DNA of 64,000 bases from Mariniphaga sp040772505 (lineage in GTDB: Bacteria; Bacteroidota; Bacteroidia; Bacteroidales; Prolixibacteraceae). Of the stretch, positions 27,120 through 35,511 are shown piece after piece (position 1 is the first letter of the stretch; each line of letters opens with the position of its first letter). A model generated the notes under the pieces. That model did not search any database. It had not been told where the DNA came from and worked only from the letters and a program-made list of their open reading frames with translations. The translations under genes were made by a program, and so were the position numbers. The stretch is from contig JAXGYA010000001.1 of assembly GCA_040772505.1 (NCBI GenBank), positions 186,001 to 250,000 on the forward strand. Reading direction: 5' to 3'.

Positions 27120-27476
27120 TTGAAAAAAGTTATGGAACAATTCACTACAAGGCAAAACAAAGTTTCACGACTGATTCAGCGCGAAATTGCCGATATTATT
27201 CTCCAGATAAACAAAACAAAACATAACGGCAAGCTCATCAGCGTTTCCGTTGTCCGGGTTACAAAGGATATGGGAATTGCACGAATTTACCTGAGTATAT
27301 ATCCCTCTTCTTTTTCCAAGGAAATATTAGATGGAATTCAGCTCAGCAAAAAATCTATCCGTGGTGAACTGGGGCGGCGGATTGGCAAAAGTGTCCGGAT
27401 TATCCCGGAGCTCGAATTTTACATTGATGACAGTCTGGATTATATTAAAAATATTGACAATCTGTTACATAAATAG
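27120..27476 (+). CDS. rbfA: Ribosome-binding factor A
   Basis: RbfA binds the 30S subunit and helps mature the 16S 5' end, notably in the cold. The 118-residue single KH-like domain shows the typical RQNKVSRLIQREIADII start and ends with ELEFYIDDSLDYIKNIDNLL, both family marks. The start shown is a TTG; the ATG at 27132 (MEQFTTRQN) is a sound alternative. It is followed after three bases by the permease gene. Confidence 0.93.
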   Translation: MKKVMEQFTTRQNKVSRLIQREIADIILQINKTKHNGKLISVSVVRVTKDMGIARIYLSIYPSSFSKEILDGIQLSKKSIRGELGRRIGKSVRIIPELEFYIDDSLDYIKNIDNLLHK

Positions 27477-27479
27477 AGT

Positions 27480-28697
27480 TTGAATCTACCACTTTTCATA
27501 GCGCTGAGATATTTGTTTTCAAAAAAGAAACAAAATATCATTAACATAATTTCCGGAATTTCTGTTGCTGGAATTATCGTGGGAACTATGGCGCTGGTCA
27601 TTGTGCTTTCTGTTTTCAACGGTTTTAACGGGCTGATTGAAACATTTTTCAGCAATTTTGACCCCGACCTGAAAATCACAGCTTCACGCGGGAAGATGTT
27701 TTCTCCTTCAGAAAACAGATTTGAAGAAATTCAAAACCTGCTGGGAGTTTTGCACTATGCGGAAGTGATTGAGGAAACCGCCCTGCTCAAATATGGCGAC
27801 CAGCAATATCCTGCCATTGTGAAAGGCGTTCCGCCAAATTATTCTGACTACACCAGCATTGATACGCTAATTATCGATGGAATCTTTATGCTGCAGGATG
27901 ATGGTATAGACTATGCCGTTGTGGGCCAGGGCGTTGCTTATAATCTTGGATTAGGGCTCTCCTTTGTGGATCCCATTCGCATTTTTGTCCCCAAAAAAGG
28001 GCACCAGGCCTCATTAAATCCTGCGCAATCACTCAATTTTGATTATATTTTCCCTGCCGGAGTTTTTTCTCTTTTGGAGGAGATAGATTCCAAATACCTG
28101 ATTGTGCCCTATCATTTTGCTTCCCGGCTCTTTGAAAGCGAAAACAGGGTTTCTGCAGTTGAATTGGGCATTGACCCGGGTGTAAATTCCAAAAAATTGC
28201 AGAAGGAAATTCAGGGCATATTAGGTGATTCGTTCCATGTGAAAAATAAATACCAGCAGCACGATATGATTTTCCGTACCATAAAATCGGAAAAATGGGC
28301 TTCCTATTTTATTTTGGTTTTCATTTTAATTGTTGCATCATTCAATATGTTGGGGAGCCTTTCCATGTTGATAATCGATAAAAAGGAAGACCTGTTTATA
28401 CTGCGAAGCATGGGTGCAGACTCGAAGCTAATTCGCAAAATTTTTCTGTTTGAAGGCTGGTTGATTTCATTTTTTGGAGCTTTAATCGGTGCTCTGCTCG
28501 GAATTTTTATCTGCTGGCTGCAAATCCGGTTTGAACTCGTTACACTGCCCGGTACCGGGTCATTCGTTATAACTGCTTATCCTGTAAAAATCGTTTTATC
28601 GGATATCTTTCTAATTCTCAGCATCGTATTGGGAATAGGATTCATTGCATCATGGTACCCGGTGCGATTTATCTCAGATCGATTTTATTTAGCATAA
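27480..28697 (+). CDS. LolC/LolE-like ABC transporter permease
   Basis: An inner-membrane permease of the lipoprotein-release / FtsX type with 405 residues. One membrane span lies near the N-terminus (about 20-45, INIISGISVAGIIVGTMAL). A large periplasmic domain follows (about 50-270), then three C-terminal spans within the FtsX domain (FILVFILIVASFNMLGSLSM onward). The conserved RSMGADSKLIRKIFLFEGW loop couples to the ATPase. No ATPase gene is adjacent, so LolD would be encoded elsewhere. The start is TTG, three bases after rbfA. Confidence 0.88.
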   Translation: MNLPLFIALRYLFSKKKQNIINIISGISVAGIIVGTMALVIVLSVFNGFNGLIETFFSNFDPDLKITASRGKMFSPSENRFEEIQNLLGVLHYAEVIEETALLKYGDQQYPAIVKGVPPNYSDYTSIDTLIIDGIFMLQDDGIDYAVVGQGVAYNLGLGLSFVDPIRIFVPKKGHQASLNPAQSLNFDYIFPAGVFSLLEEIDSKYLIVPYHFASRLFESENRVSAVELGIDPGVNSKKLQKEIQGILGDSFHVKNKYQQHDMIFRTIKSEKWASYFILVFILIVASFNMLGSLSMLIIDKKEDLFILRSMGADSKLIRKIFLFEGWLISFFGALIGALLGIFICWLQIRFELVTLPGTGSFVITAYPVKIVLSDIFLILSIVLGIGFIASWYPVRFISDRFYLA

Positions 28698-28712
28698 AAC
28701 AATTTGTTCAAA

Positions 28713-29741
28713 ATGAAAGCATTAGTCAAAAGCAAAGCCGAAAAGGGGATTTGGATGGAGGAGGTTCCCATACCAAAGATTGGCCCTAACGATGTGCTGA
28801 TTAAAATCAGTAAATCAGCTATTTGCGGTACTGATTTGCATATTTACAAATGGGATGAGTGGGCGCAACAAAACATTAAACCCCCGATTGTGATTGGTCA
28901 CGAATTCATGGGTATTGTAGTTGAAACAGGATCTGAAGTTGACCGCGTACAAATTGGGGAAAGGGTAACTGTTGAAGGGCATATTTCTTGCGGATTTTGT
29001 CGCAATTGCCGCCGTGGGAGACAACATATCTGCGATAATACTGTCGGGATAGGCGTCCACCGTGATGGCGGTTTTGCTGAATATATTTCCGTTCCTGCTA
29101 AAAACGTATTGCACATCGGTCCGAAAATTCCGGATGAAATTATGGCTATTATGGATCCACTGGGAAATGCCACACACACAGCACTTTCGTTTCCAGTCCT
29201 TGGAGAGGATGTACTGATCACGGGAATTGGAGGCCCCATTGGTGCAATGGCAGCATCAATTTGCCGGTTTGCCGGTGCACGAAATGTTATCGGAACCGAC
29301 CTCAGTAAATTTAGAAGAGCTTTAGCACTGAAAATGGGTGCTAACTGCGTGATTGACCCCACAAAAGAAAATCTTAGGGATGCCATGAAACGCAACAATA
29401 TGGTTGCCGGATTTGATATCGGACTGGAATGCTCCGGTTCACCCACAGCTTTTAATGATATGGTAAACCATATGTATAATGGCGGAAAAATCAGCTTATT
29501 GGGCATTCTTCCAAAACAGACACAAATTAACTGGAACAATGTTATTTTCAAAGGGCTGACATTAAAAGGCATTTATGGAAGAGAGATGTATGAAACCTGG
29601 TATCACATGGAAAAAATGTTAATTTCAGGGCTTGATATTTCACAGGTGATTACCCATCGCTTTTCTGCTGATGAATTTCAGCATGCATTTGACATTATGG
29701 AAAAGGGTGATTGTGGAAAAATAATTCTCAATTGGGAATAG
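28713..29741 (+). CDS. tdh: L-threonine 3-dehydrogenase
   Basis: This zinc-dependent NAD enzyme oxidises L-threonine to 2-amino-3-ketobutyrate. It starts at the ATG at 28713, giving the usual MKALVKSKAEKG. The catalytic zinc site is in ICGTDLHIYKW and IGHEF, and the structural zinc site is CGFCRNCRRGRQHIC. The Rossmann region has GIGGPIGAMAASICRFAG, with a Gly-Pro in place of the more common Gly-Gly-Leu-Gly pattern. The end KGDCGKIILNW is typical. It lies between the permease gene and rsgA in the same direction. A second step enzyme (kbl) is not present nearby. Confidence 0.93.
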   Translation: MKALVKSKAEKGIWMEEVPIPKIGPNDVLIKISKSAICGTDLHIYKWDEWAQQNIKPPIVIGHEFMGIVVETGSEVDRVQIGERVTVEGHISCGFCRNCRRGRQHICDNTVGIGVHRDGGFAEYISVPAKNVLHIGPKIPDEIMAIMDPLGNATHTALSFPVLGEDVLITGIGGPIGAMAASICRFAGARNVIGTDLSKFRRALALKMGANCVIDPTKENLRDAMKRNNMVAGFDIGLECSGSPTAFNDMVNHMYNGGKISLLGILPKQTQINWNNVIFKGLTLKGIYGREMYETWYHMEKMLISGLDISQVITHRFSADEFQHAFDIMEKGDCGKIILNWE

Positions 29742-29758
29742 AAACTTATATGTTATTG

Positions 29759-30709
29759 ATGAAGAAAGGTTTAATAGTAAGAACTACAGGCAGTTGGTTT
29801 ACCGTTGAAGATGAAAATGGGGAGTTATTTGACTGCAAAGTAAAGGGGAATTTTCGCATTAAAGGCATTAGAAGCACCAATCCGGTTGCCGTGGGCGACA
29901 AAGTGAATTTTATGGTTCAAAATGATACAAAAATTTCAGGAAAGAGAAAAACCGGATGGATTTATTCGATAAAGGATCGAAAAAATTACATCATACGCCG
30001 TTCTCCCAATCTTTCAAAGCAATCGCATATAATTGCAGCAAATATCGATCAGGCAATTCTGCTGGCTACTATTATTGAACCGGTTACCACAACGCTGTTT
30101 ATTGACCGGTATCTTGCTTCTGCTGAGGCATATAACGTTCCGGTTTTGCTTGTTTTCAACAAAACTGATCTGTATGGTCCTGAGGAAACAACAATCATGA
30201 AGAATCTGATTTTAATCTATTCAAAAATCGGATACCGCTGCCTCACAACTTCCGCAGAAACGGGAGAGGGAATTGAAGACCTTGAAAATGAGCTGAAAGA
30301 CAAAATAAGCGTAATCAACGGGCATAGCGGCGTAGGTAAGTCAACCCTAATAAATCTCATTCAGCCGGAACTGAATCTGAGAACCTCTGAAATATCGGAA
30401 TATCACAAAACCGGAAAACACACCACTGCATTTTCAGAAATGTACAAACTTTCAACAGGAGGGTATATCATTGATACTCCTGGCATTAAAGGCTTCGGAA
30501 TGTTGGATATGGAGGCATGGGAAATCACCCATTATTTCCCGGAAATATTTAAACTGTCAAAAAATTGTCTCTACAATAACTGCTCACATACACATGAGCC
30601 GGACTGTGCAGTTAAAGAAGCTCTGGAAAACAAAGAAATTTCAGTTAGCAGATATGTTAGCTATCTGAACTTGCTTGAAGAAGATGAAAAATACAGAAAG
30701 CCGCATTAA
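29759..30709 (+). CDS. rsgA: Ribosome small subunit-dependent GTPase A
   Basis: RsgA is a circularly permuted GTPase that checks 30S maturation. From the ATG at 29759 (MKKGLIVRTTG) there is an OB domain (about 1-70). The GTPase domain follows in permuted order: G4 NKTD, then G1 GHSGVGKSTLINLI, then G3 DTPG. The C-terminal zinc knuckle is CLYNNCSHTHEPDC. An in-frame ATG at 29750 (MLLMKKGL) is an alternative start. Its stop codon overlaps the stop of uvrC on the other strand by four bases. Confidence 0.95.
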   Translation: MKKGLIVRTTGSWFTVEDENGELFDCKVKGNFRIKGIRSTNPVAVGDKVNFMVQNDTKISGKRKTGWIYSIKDRKNYIIRRSPNLSKQSHIIAANIDQAILLATIIEPVTTTLFIDRYLASAEAYNVPVLLVFNKTDLYGPEETTIMKNLILIYSKIGYRCLTTSAETGEGIEDLENELKDKISVINGHSGVGKSTLINLIQPELNLRTSEISEYHKTGKHTTAFSEMYKLSTGGYIIDTPGIKGFGMLDMEAWEITHYFPEIFKLSKNCLYNNCSHTHEPDCAVKEALENKEISVSRYVSYLNLLEEDEKYRKPH

Positions 30710-32508
30710 ACATTTAAGCTGTCATTTTTCTTGGAGAGGAAATAGTTATAAACCAATCTGCCTTTAGAAAGTCCAACAGACTGAGTCAGTGCTGATTCAG
30801 TTGCATTTTCAATGTTTTTCACAGATTTAAAATCCTGAAGTAGCTTTTTAATTGTGCGCTCTCCAACACCTTTAATGCGGTTCAATTCTGAAGTTGTAAA
30901 ACTCCCCGAACGTTTATTTCTGTGAAAAGTTAATCCGAACCGGTGGGCTTCATCCCGTATCCGGCGAATAACTTTTAATGATTCCGAATTCTTATTAATA
31001 TAAAGAGGAACAGAATCTCCGGGGAAGTAAATTTCTTCCAGTTTTTCCGCTATTCCAACAACAGCAATTTTACCGCGTAAATCTAATTTTTCCAACACCG
31101 ATACAGCTGAAGACAATTGCCCTTTGCCACCGTCAATCACAATTAGCTGCGGCAAAATCTTATTCTCTTCCAGTTGCCTTTTATACCTGCGAAGCAGAAT
31201 CTCTTCCATTGATGCAAAATCATTGGGGCCTGTAATGGTTTTAATGTTATAATGTCTGTATTCGCTTTTGAGTGGTTTGCCATTTTTGAAAACAACACAT
31301 GCTGCAACCGGACTGGAGCCCTGAAAGTTACTATTATCAAAACACTCTATTCGCACCGGCAGCTCCTTTAAATGGAGATCTTTCTGAAGTGTCTTTAAAA
31401 TCCTCTCTTCGCTAATTTTGGGATTTTTTAAAACCATTTGCTTCTCTTTTTCAAGCCTGAAATATTTTGCATTCCTGTAGGACAAATCAAGCAGCTGCTT
31501 CTTTTCACCACGCTGAGGAACTCTGAAAACCAAGTTGTGTAACTTCAGTTTTGGTAAAAAAGGGACGAGAACTTCTTTGGGAAAACTTTCAATTTTCTCG
31601 CGAATATCAACAATGGCGGCAAGCAGTAAATCTTCAGTGGTTTCATCAATTCCTTTTTTTATTTCCAGCGTATAAGTTTGAATAATAGAGCCTTTAATTA
31701 CCCTGAGATAATTTACGTATGCAAATTTTGAGTCCTCCTCAATTGTGAAAACATCCACATCAGTGATAGTGGGTGATACAACGGTTGACTTGCTCTGATA
31801 GCGTTTCAGCGACTCATATTTTTCCTTAATTTTCTGGGCAGCTTCAAAATTAAGATCCCCTGCCATTTTATCCATCCGGCGTTCGAGGTGTTTTATCACT
31901 CCGGATATGTTCCCTTTTAGAATATCTGTAATTTCATCTATCCCCTGGTTGTACTGCTCTGCTGAAATCAATCCTTCACAGGGTCCTTCGCAATTTTCTA
32001 AATGATACTCAAGACAGACTTTATACTTACCCTCTTTTATGTTTTTTTTGGAAAGATTGTAATTGCAGGTGCGCAGTTTATATTCTGTCCGAAAAAGATC
32101 AAGCAGTGTATTAACTGTGTGCACAGAGGTGTATGGCCCAAAATATTTTGAGCCGTCTTTCACCAAATGACGTGTTTTGAAAACCCTCGGGAAGGGTTCA
32201 TTCTTAATACATATCCAAGGATAGCTTTTATCATCCTTCAAACGAATATTGTAGCGTGGCTGATACTTTTTAATAAGGTTGTTCTCAAGGAGCAGAGCAT
32301 CTTGTTCTGTTTCAACAACCATGTGTCTTATGTCTGCAGTGCGTCTAACCAACAATTCAGTTTTGCGGCTTTCATGATTTTTTGAAAAATAACTGGCAAC
32401 ACGTTTTTTAAGATTCTTGGCTTTCCCTATATATATAATCTTCCCGCTCTCATCAAAAAACTGATATATTCCCGGTTTCCCGGGAAGTGTTGCGATGAGA
32501 TTTTTCAA
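30706..32508 (-). CDS. uvrC: Excinuclease ABC subunit C
   Basis: UvrC makes both incisions in nucleotide excision repair. The 600 residues show a GIY-YIG nuclease (about 10-90, GKPGIYQFFDE and IYIGKAKNLKKRV), a Cys-rich stretch (CLEYHLENCEGPC), a UVR domain near 210, the RNase H-like nuclease with ECFDNSNFQG and VIDGGKGQL, and a C-terminal helix-hairpin-helix pair (IKGVGERTIKKLLQDF). Length and order are normal. It is the last gene of the minus-strand group DUF4175-ybeY-mnmG-apt-uvrC. Confidence 0.96.
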   Translation of the reverse strand: MKNLIATLPGKPGIYQFFDESGKIIYIGKAKNLKKRVASYFSKNHESRKTELLVRRTADIRHMVVETEQDALLLENNLIKKYQPRYNIRLKDDKSYPWICIKNEPFPRVFKTRHLVKDGSKYFGPYTSVHTVNTLLDLFRTEYKLRTCNYNLSKKNIKEGKYKVCLEYHLENCEGPCEGLISAEQYNQGIDEITDILKGNISGVIKHLERRMDKMAGDLNFEAAQKIKEKYESLKRYQSKSTVVSPTITDVDVFTIEEDSKFAYVNYLRVIKGSIIQTYTLEIKKGIDETTEDLLLAAIVDIREKIESFPKEVLVPFLPKLKLHNLVFRVPQRGEKKQLLDLSYRNAKYFRLEKEKQMVLKNPKISEERILKTLQKDLHLKELPVRIECFDNSNFQGSSPVAACVVFKNGKPLKSEYRHYNIKTITGPNDFASMEEILLRRYKRQLEENKILPQLIVIDGGKGQLSSAVSVLEKLDLRGKIAVVGIAEKLEEIYFPGDSVPLYINKNSESLKVIRRIRDEAHRFGLTFHRNKRSGSFTTSELNRIKGVGERTIKKLLQDFKSVKNIENATESALTQSVGLSKGRLVYNYFLSKKNDSLNV

Positions 32509-32549
32509 ATTTTCAATATTTCTAACAGCGACTTTAATTTTTACAAAAC

Positions 32550-33068
32550 TTAATATTTTACAAAAACGTGAGGATTCATATTTTGGATGATCAATTTTTC
32601 CGGTGTATGAATAAATTCGAGGTTACACAGGAAGCTGAAATAGACTGTTCGGATTCCCATACTCTTCACCATGTTGTAAACAGCGTTGGCGGTGCCACCT
32701 GTTGCCAGCAGGTCGTCATGTATTAAAACCACGTCATCTTCAGCCAGTGCATCGCTGTGCATCTCAATGGTGTCATAGCCGTATTCCAGTTTATAGGTTT
32801 CTGAAATCTTATCAGCCGGAAGTTTCCCTTTTTTGCGCGCCGGAACAAATCCTGCCTTGAGCCCGTTAGCCAGAGCGCCACCAAAAATAAAACCCCGGGA
32901 TTCAATACCTATAACCTTTGTGATATTTTTATTTTTAAACTCAGATAAAATTTCATCTACCACAAACTCTAAAGCTTCATGCTCTTTCAAAAGAGTTGTT
33001 ATATCTTTAAAACTGACCCCGGCAACAGGAAAATCAGGAATTTCTCTGATTTTACTTTTTAAATCCAT
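32550..33068 (-). CDS. apt: Adenine phosphoribosyltransferase
   Basis: Apt salvages adenine to AMP with PRPP. From the ATG at 33068 the protein is 172 residues (MDLKSKIREIPDFP), the usual length. The PRPP-binding loop is VLIHDDLLATGGTANA. Other family marks are FKDITTLLK and GIESRGFIFGGALA. A longer frame from 33113 would run into the end of mnmG and through the parS palindrome, so the shorter start is preferred. It lies between mnmG and uvrC in one direction. Confidence 0.95.
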   Translation of the reverse strand: MDLKSKIREIPDFPVAGVSFKDITTLLKEHEALEFVVDEILSEFKNKNITKVIGIESRGFIFGGALANGLKAGFVPARKKGKLPADKISETYKLEYGYDTIEMHSDALAEDDVVLIHDDLLATGGTANAVYNMVKSMGIRTVYFSFLCNLEFIHTPEKLIIQNMNPHVFVKY

Positions 33069-33082
33069 AATTAAATTGATTT

Positions 33083-33098
33083 TGTTCCACGTGGAACA
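33083..33098. promoter_or_regulatory. parS site (ParB binding), perfect palindrome
   Basis: TGTTCCACGTGGAACA is a perfect 16-bp palindrome and one of the well-known variants of the bacterial parS centromere bound by ParB/Spo0J. It lies in the 34-base gap between mnmG and apt. parS sites cluster near the replication origin in most bacteria. Confidence 0.88.
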
Positions 33099-33102
33099 TC
33101 TT

Positions 33103-34983
33103 TTACTTTCCAAGCAAAATTAATAAAACATTTATATCAGCAGGAGAGACTCCTGAAATCCTTTTGGCTTGACCTATGGTTTTTGGTCTTAGGTGGTCAA
33201 GTTTTTGGCGGGCTTCGATAGATAAAGAATTCAATTGACTATAATTAAACTTATCCTCAATGTAGATGTTTTCAAACTTATCTAATTTTTCAGCCAGAGA
33301 TTTTTCACGGTTAATATATCCTTCATACTTTATCAGGATTTCTGCTCCCTGAATAATTTCGGTTTTTCGTTCCTCTGGAATCCTCTCTAAAAACGTTTTA
33401 AACGGGGCAAGGGTATTGATGAAATCAAATATCGAAACCTGAGGACGTAAAATCAGGTCATAAAACTTAACTCCCTGCTTTAATTCTGTTGTCCCTTTTC
33501 GTGTAAGTAGCTGATTTACAGAGTGTGGCTTTACACTAAACTTTTTAGTAAAGTGAATAATTTCTGAAATTAGCCGCTTTTTTTCGTGTAGCAAATTTAA
33601 TCGTTCTGTAGAAGCAAGACCGATTTTATGCGATTTTTCGGTTAGACGGGCATCTGCATTGTCCTGACGAAGCAAAATCCGGAATTCTGCTCGGCTTGTG
33701 AACATTCGGTATGGTTCATCGACTCCTTTGGTAATTAAATCGTCAATGAGAACTCCGATATAAGCTTCATCACGCTTCAGAACAAATTCATCATTTTGGG
33801 AATGGCAGCGCAAATGTGCATTAATTCCTGCAATAATTCCCTGGGCAGCTGCCTCCTCATAACCGGTAGTACCGTTTATCTGTCCGGCAAAGTATAAATT
33901 CCTTATCAGTTTTGTCTCTAAGGTGTGGTGCAGCTGTGTGGGGTCAAAATAATCGTATTCAATGGCATAACCGGGTCTGTAAATTTTCACATTTTCAAGA
34001 CCTTTCACTTTACGCATCGCCTTATATTGAATCTGCCAGGGCAGGGAAGATGAAAATCCGTTGATATAATATTCTTCGGTTGTTTCGCCTTCGGGTTCCA
34101 AAAAAAGCTGGTGTTGCGCCTTTTCTGCAAAAGTTACAAGCTTTGACTCAATACTTGGGCAATATCTGGGACCGGCACTCTGAATAGTGCCATCAAACAT
34201 AGGTGAAAATTCAAAACCCAATTCAAGTTCACTATGCACTTCCGCGTTTGTATAACCAACCCAGCAAGAGCGCTGTTTAAATTTAGATTTTGTTCCGGGA
34301 AGATAGGAAAACGCATTTGTTATCTCGTCTCCTTTCTGCTCGGTGAACTTTGAAAAATCAATTGTTCTTCCGTCAATCCTAGCTGGAGTTCCGGTTTTTA
34401 ATCTTCCGGTAGTAAATCCGGCGTCGAAAAGCTGTTCTGATAAGTTGTATGAAGCAGCTTCACCTATGCGCCCTCCTCTCATTTGAGAAGAACCAACATG
34501 TATCAAACCGTTAAGAAAAGTGCCATTTGTTAAAATTACTGTTTTGCCAAAAAATTCAACTCCTATTTTCGTGCGGACACCTTTAACTTCATTGTTTTCA
34601 ATAATTAATGAAACAACGGTATCCTGCCACAAATCAAGATTATCAATGGATTCAAGTGTCTGACGCCAAAGTTCTGTGAACCGCATCCGGTCATTTTGTG
34701 AACGCGGACTCCACATTGCGGGCCCTTTGGATAAATTGAGCATCCGAAACTGAATGGTAGTCTTATCGGATATTATTCCTGAGTATCCGCCCAGGGCGTC
34801 AATTTCTCTTAAAATCTGTCCTTTGGCAATTCCGCCCATTGCCGGATTGCACGACATCTGGGCGTATTTTGTCATATCCATTGTAATCAACAGCGTTTTG
34901 GAACCAAGAGTAGCGGCTGCCGCTGCAGCTTCACATCCTGAATGTCCTCCGCCAACTACAATAACATCATATTTAAAAATCAT
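33103..34983 (-). CDS. mnmG: tRNA uridine-5-carboxymethylaminomethyl synthase, large subunit
   Basis: MnmG (GidA) with MnmE installs the cmnm5 group on wobble uridines of certain tRNAs. The 626 residues start with the FAD dinucleotide fold (VVGGGHSGCEAAAAAATLG, about 9-27), followed by CNPAMGGIAKGQILRE, GTFLNGLIHVG and TGYEEAAAQG. The C-terminal helical domain ends GVSPADINVLLILLGK. It overlaps the start of its upstream neighbour's end (ybeY) by 11 bases, so translation is coupled. In many bacteria this gene lies next to the origin. Confidence 0.97.
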   Translation of the reverse strand: MIFKYDVIVVGGGHSGCEAAAAAATLGSKTLLITMDMTKYAQMSCNPAMGGIAKGQILREIDALGGYSGIISDKTTIQFRMLNLSKGPAMWSPRSQNDRMRFTELWRQTLESIDNLDLWQDTVVSLIIENNEVKGVRTKIGVEFFGKTVILTNGTFLNGLIHVGSSQMRGGRIGEAASYNLSEQLFDAGFTTGRLKTGTPARIDGRTIDFSKFTEQKGDEITNAFSYLPGTKSKFKQRSCWVGYTNAEVHSELELGFEFSPMFDGTIQSAGPRYCPSIESKLVTFAEKAQHQLFLEPEGETTEEYYINGFSSSLPWQIQYKAMRKVKGLENVKIYRPGYAIEYDYFDPTQLHHTLETKLIRNLYFAGQINGTTGYEEAAAQGIIAGINAHLRCHSQNDEFVLKRDEAYIGVLIDDLITKGVDEPYRMFTSRAEFRILLRQDNADARLTEKSHKIGLASTERLNLLHEKKRLISEIIHFTKKFSVKPHSVNQLLTRKGTTELKQGVKFYDLILRPQVSIFDFINTLAPFKTFLERIPEERKTEIIQGAEILIKYEGYINREKSLAEKLDKFENIYIEDKFNYSQLNSLSIEARQKLDHLRPKTIGQAKRISGVSPADINVLLILLGK

Positions 34984-35416
34984 TTTTCTTACTTTTAAAA
35001 CCCATCTTCTGAAGATAAAAATCTTCCTTTTCTCTCATTAGCAGTTTTTCTGCATCCGTATTGTCCTTATAACCCGTTAAGTGTAATATTCCATGCAGTA
35101 TTACCCGGCAAAGTTCCATTTCGGTTGAAAAACCAAGTTGTCCGGCATTTTCTGCAACGCGTTCAACACTGATAAACAAATCACCCGAAATAATCGAATT
35201 TTCAACATAGTCAAACGTAATTATATCAGTATAATATTCATGTTTTAAATATTGTTCATTGATTTTTAGCAGATATTCATCGGAACAAAAGATAACAGAG
35301 ATGTTGCCCTGTTGTTTTCCTTCATTCTGAATTAAAAAATTTACGCTCTTTTGAAGTTGTTCTTTTGGGAATTTGGGTAGTTTTACATCTTCTGTGTAAA
35401 AGGAAATTTTACTCAC
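34973..35416 (-). CDS. ybeY: Endoribonuclease YbeY
   Basis: YbeY is a zinc endonuclease used in 16S 3' maturation and ribosome quality control. The 147 residues include the metal-binding histidines in HGILHLTGYKDNTDAEK (motif HxxxHxxGYxxxxxxx, with the usual third His replaced by Asn/Asp-region residues, as in a number of Bacteroidota members). The upstream IITFDY segment is also typical. It overlaps mnmG by 11 bases. The loss of a clear third histidine should be confirmed by alignment. Confidence 0.9.
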   Translation of the reverse strand: MSKISFYTEDVKLPKFPKEQLQKSVNFLIQNEGKQQGNISVIFCSDEYLLKINEQYLKHEYYTDIITFDYVENSIISGDLFISVERVAENAGQLGFSTEMELCRVILHGILHLTGYKDNTDAEKLLMREKEDFYLQKMGFKSKKNDF

Positions 35417-35511
35417 AGCTGCTCTATATTATTTGTTGATTTTTACTTTGAATTTCGCTGTCAATTAAGATAAAATAATATTACTGCCTTACTCTCAGGA
35501 GTATAGAACGA

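Noticed and set aside
28231..28246. Third parS-like sequence in the LolC/E-like gene
   Set aside because: Only about 12 of 16 positions match, which is near chance for this motif.
28815..29572. Minus-strand frame of 224 codons opposite tdh
   Set aside because: The plus strand carries a complete, motif-rich Tdh; the opposite frame has no recognisable motif and arises from codon bias.
33069..33113. Longer N-terminus for Apt
   Set aside because: It would add 15 atypical residues, overlap mnmG and cross the parS palindrome; 172 residues from 33068 is the family length.
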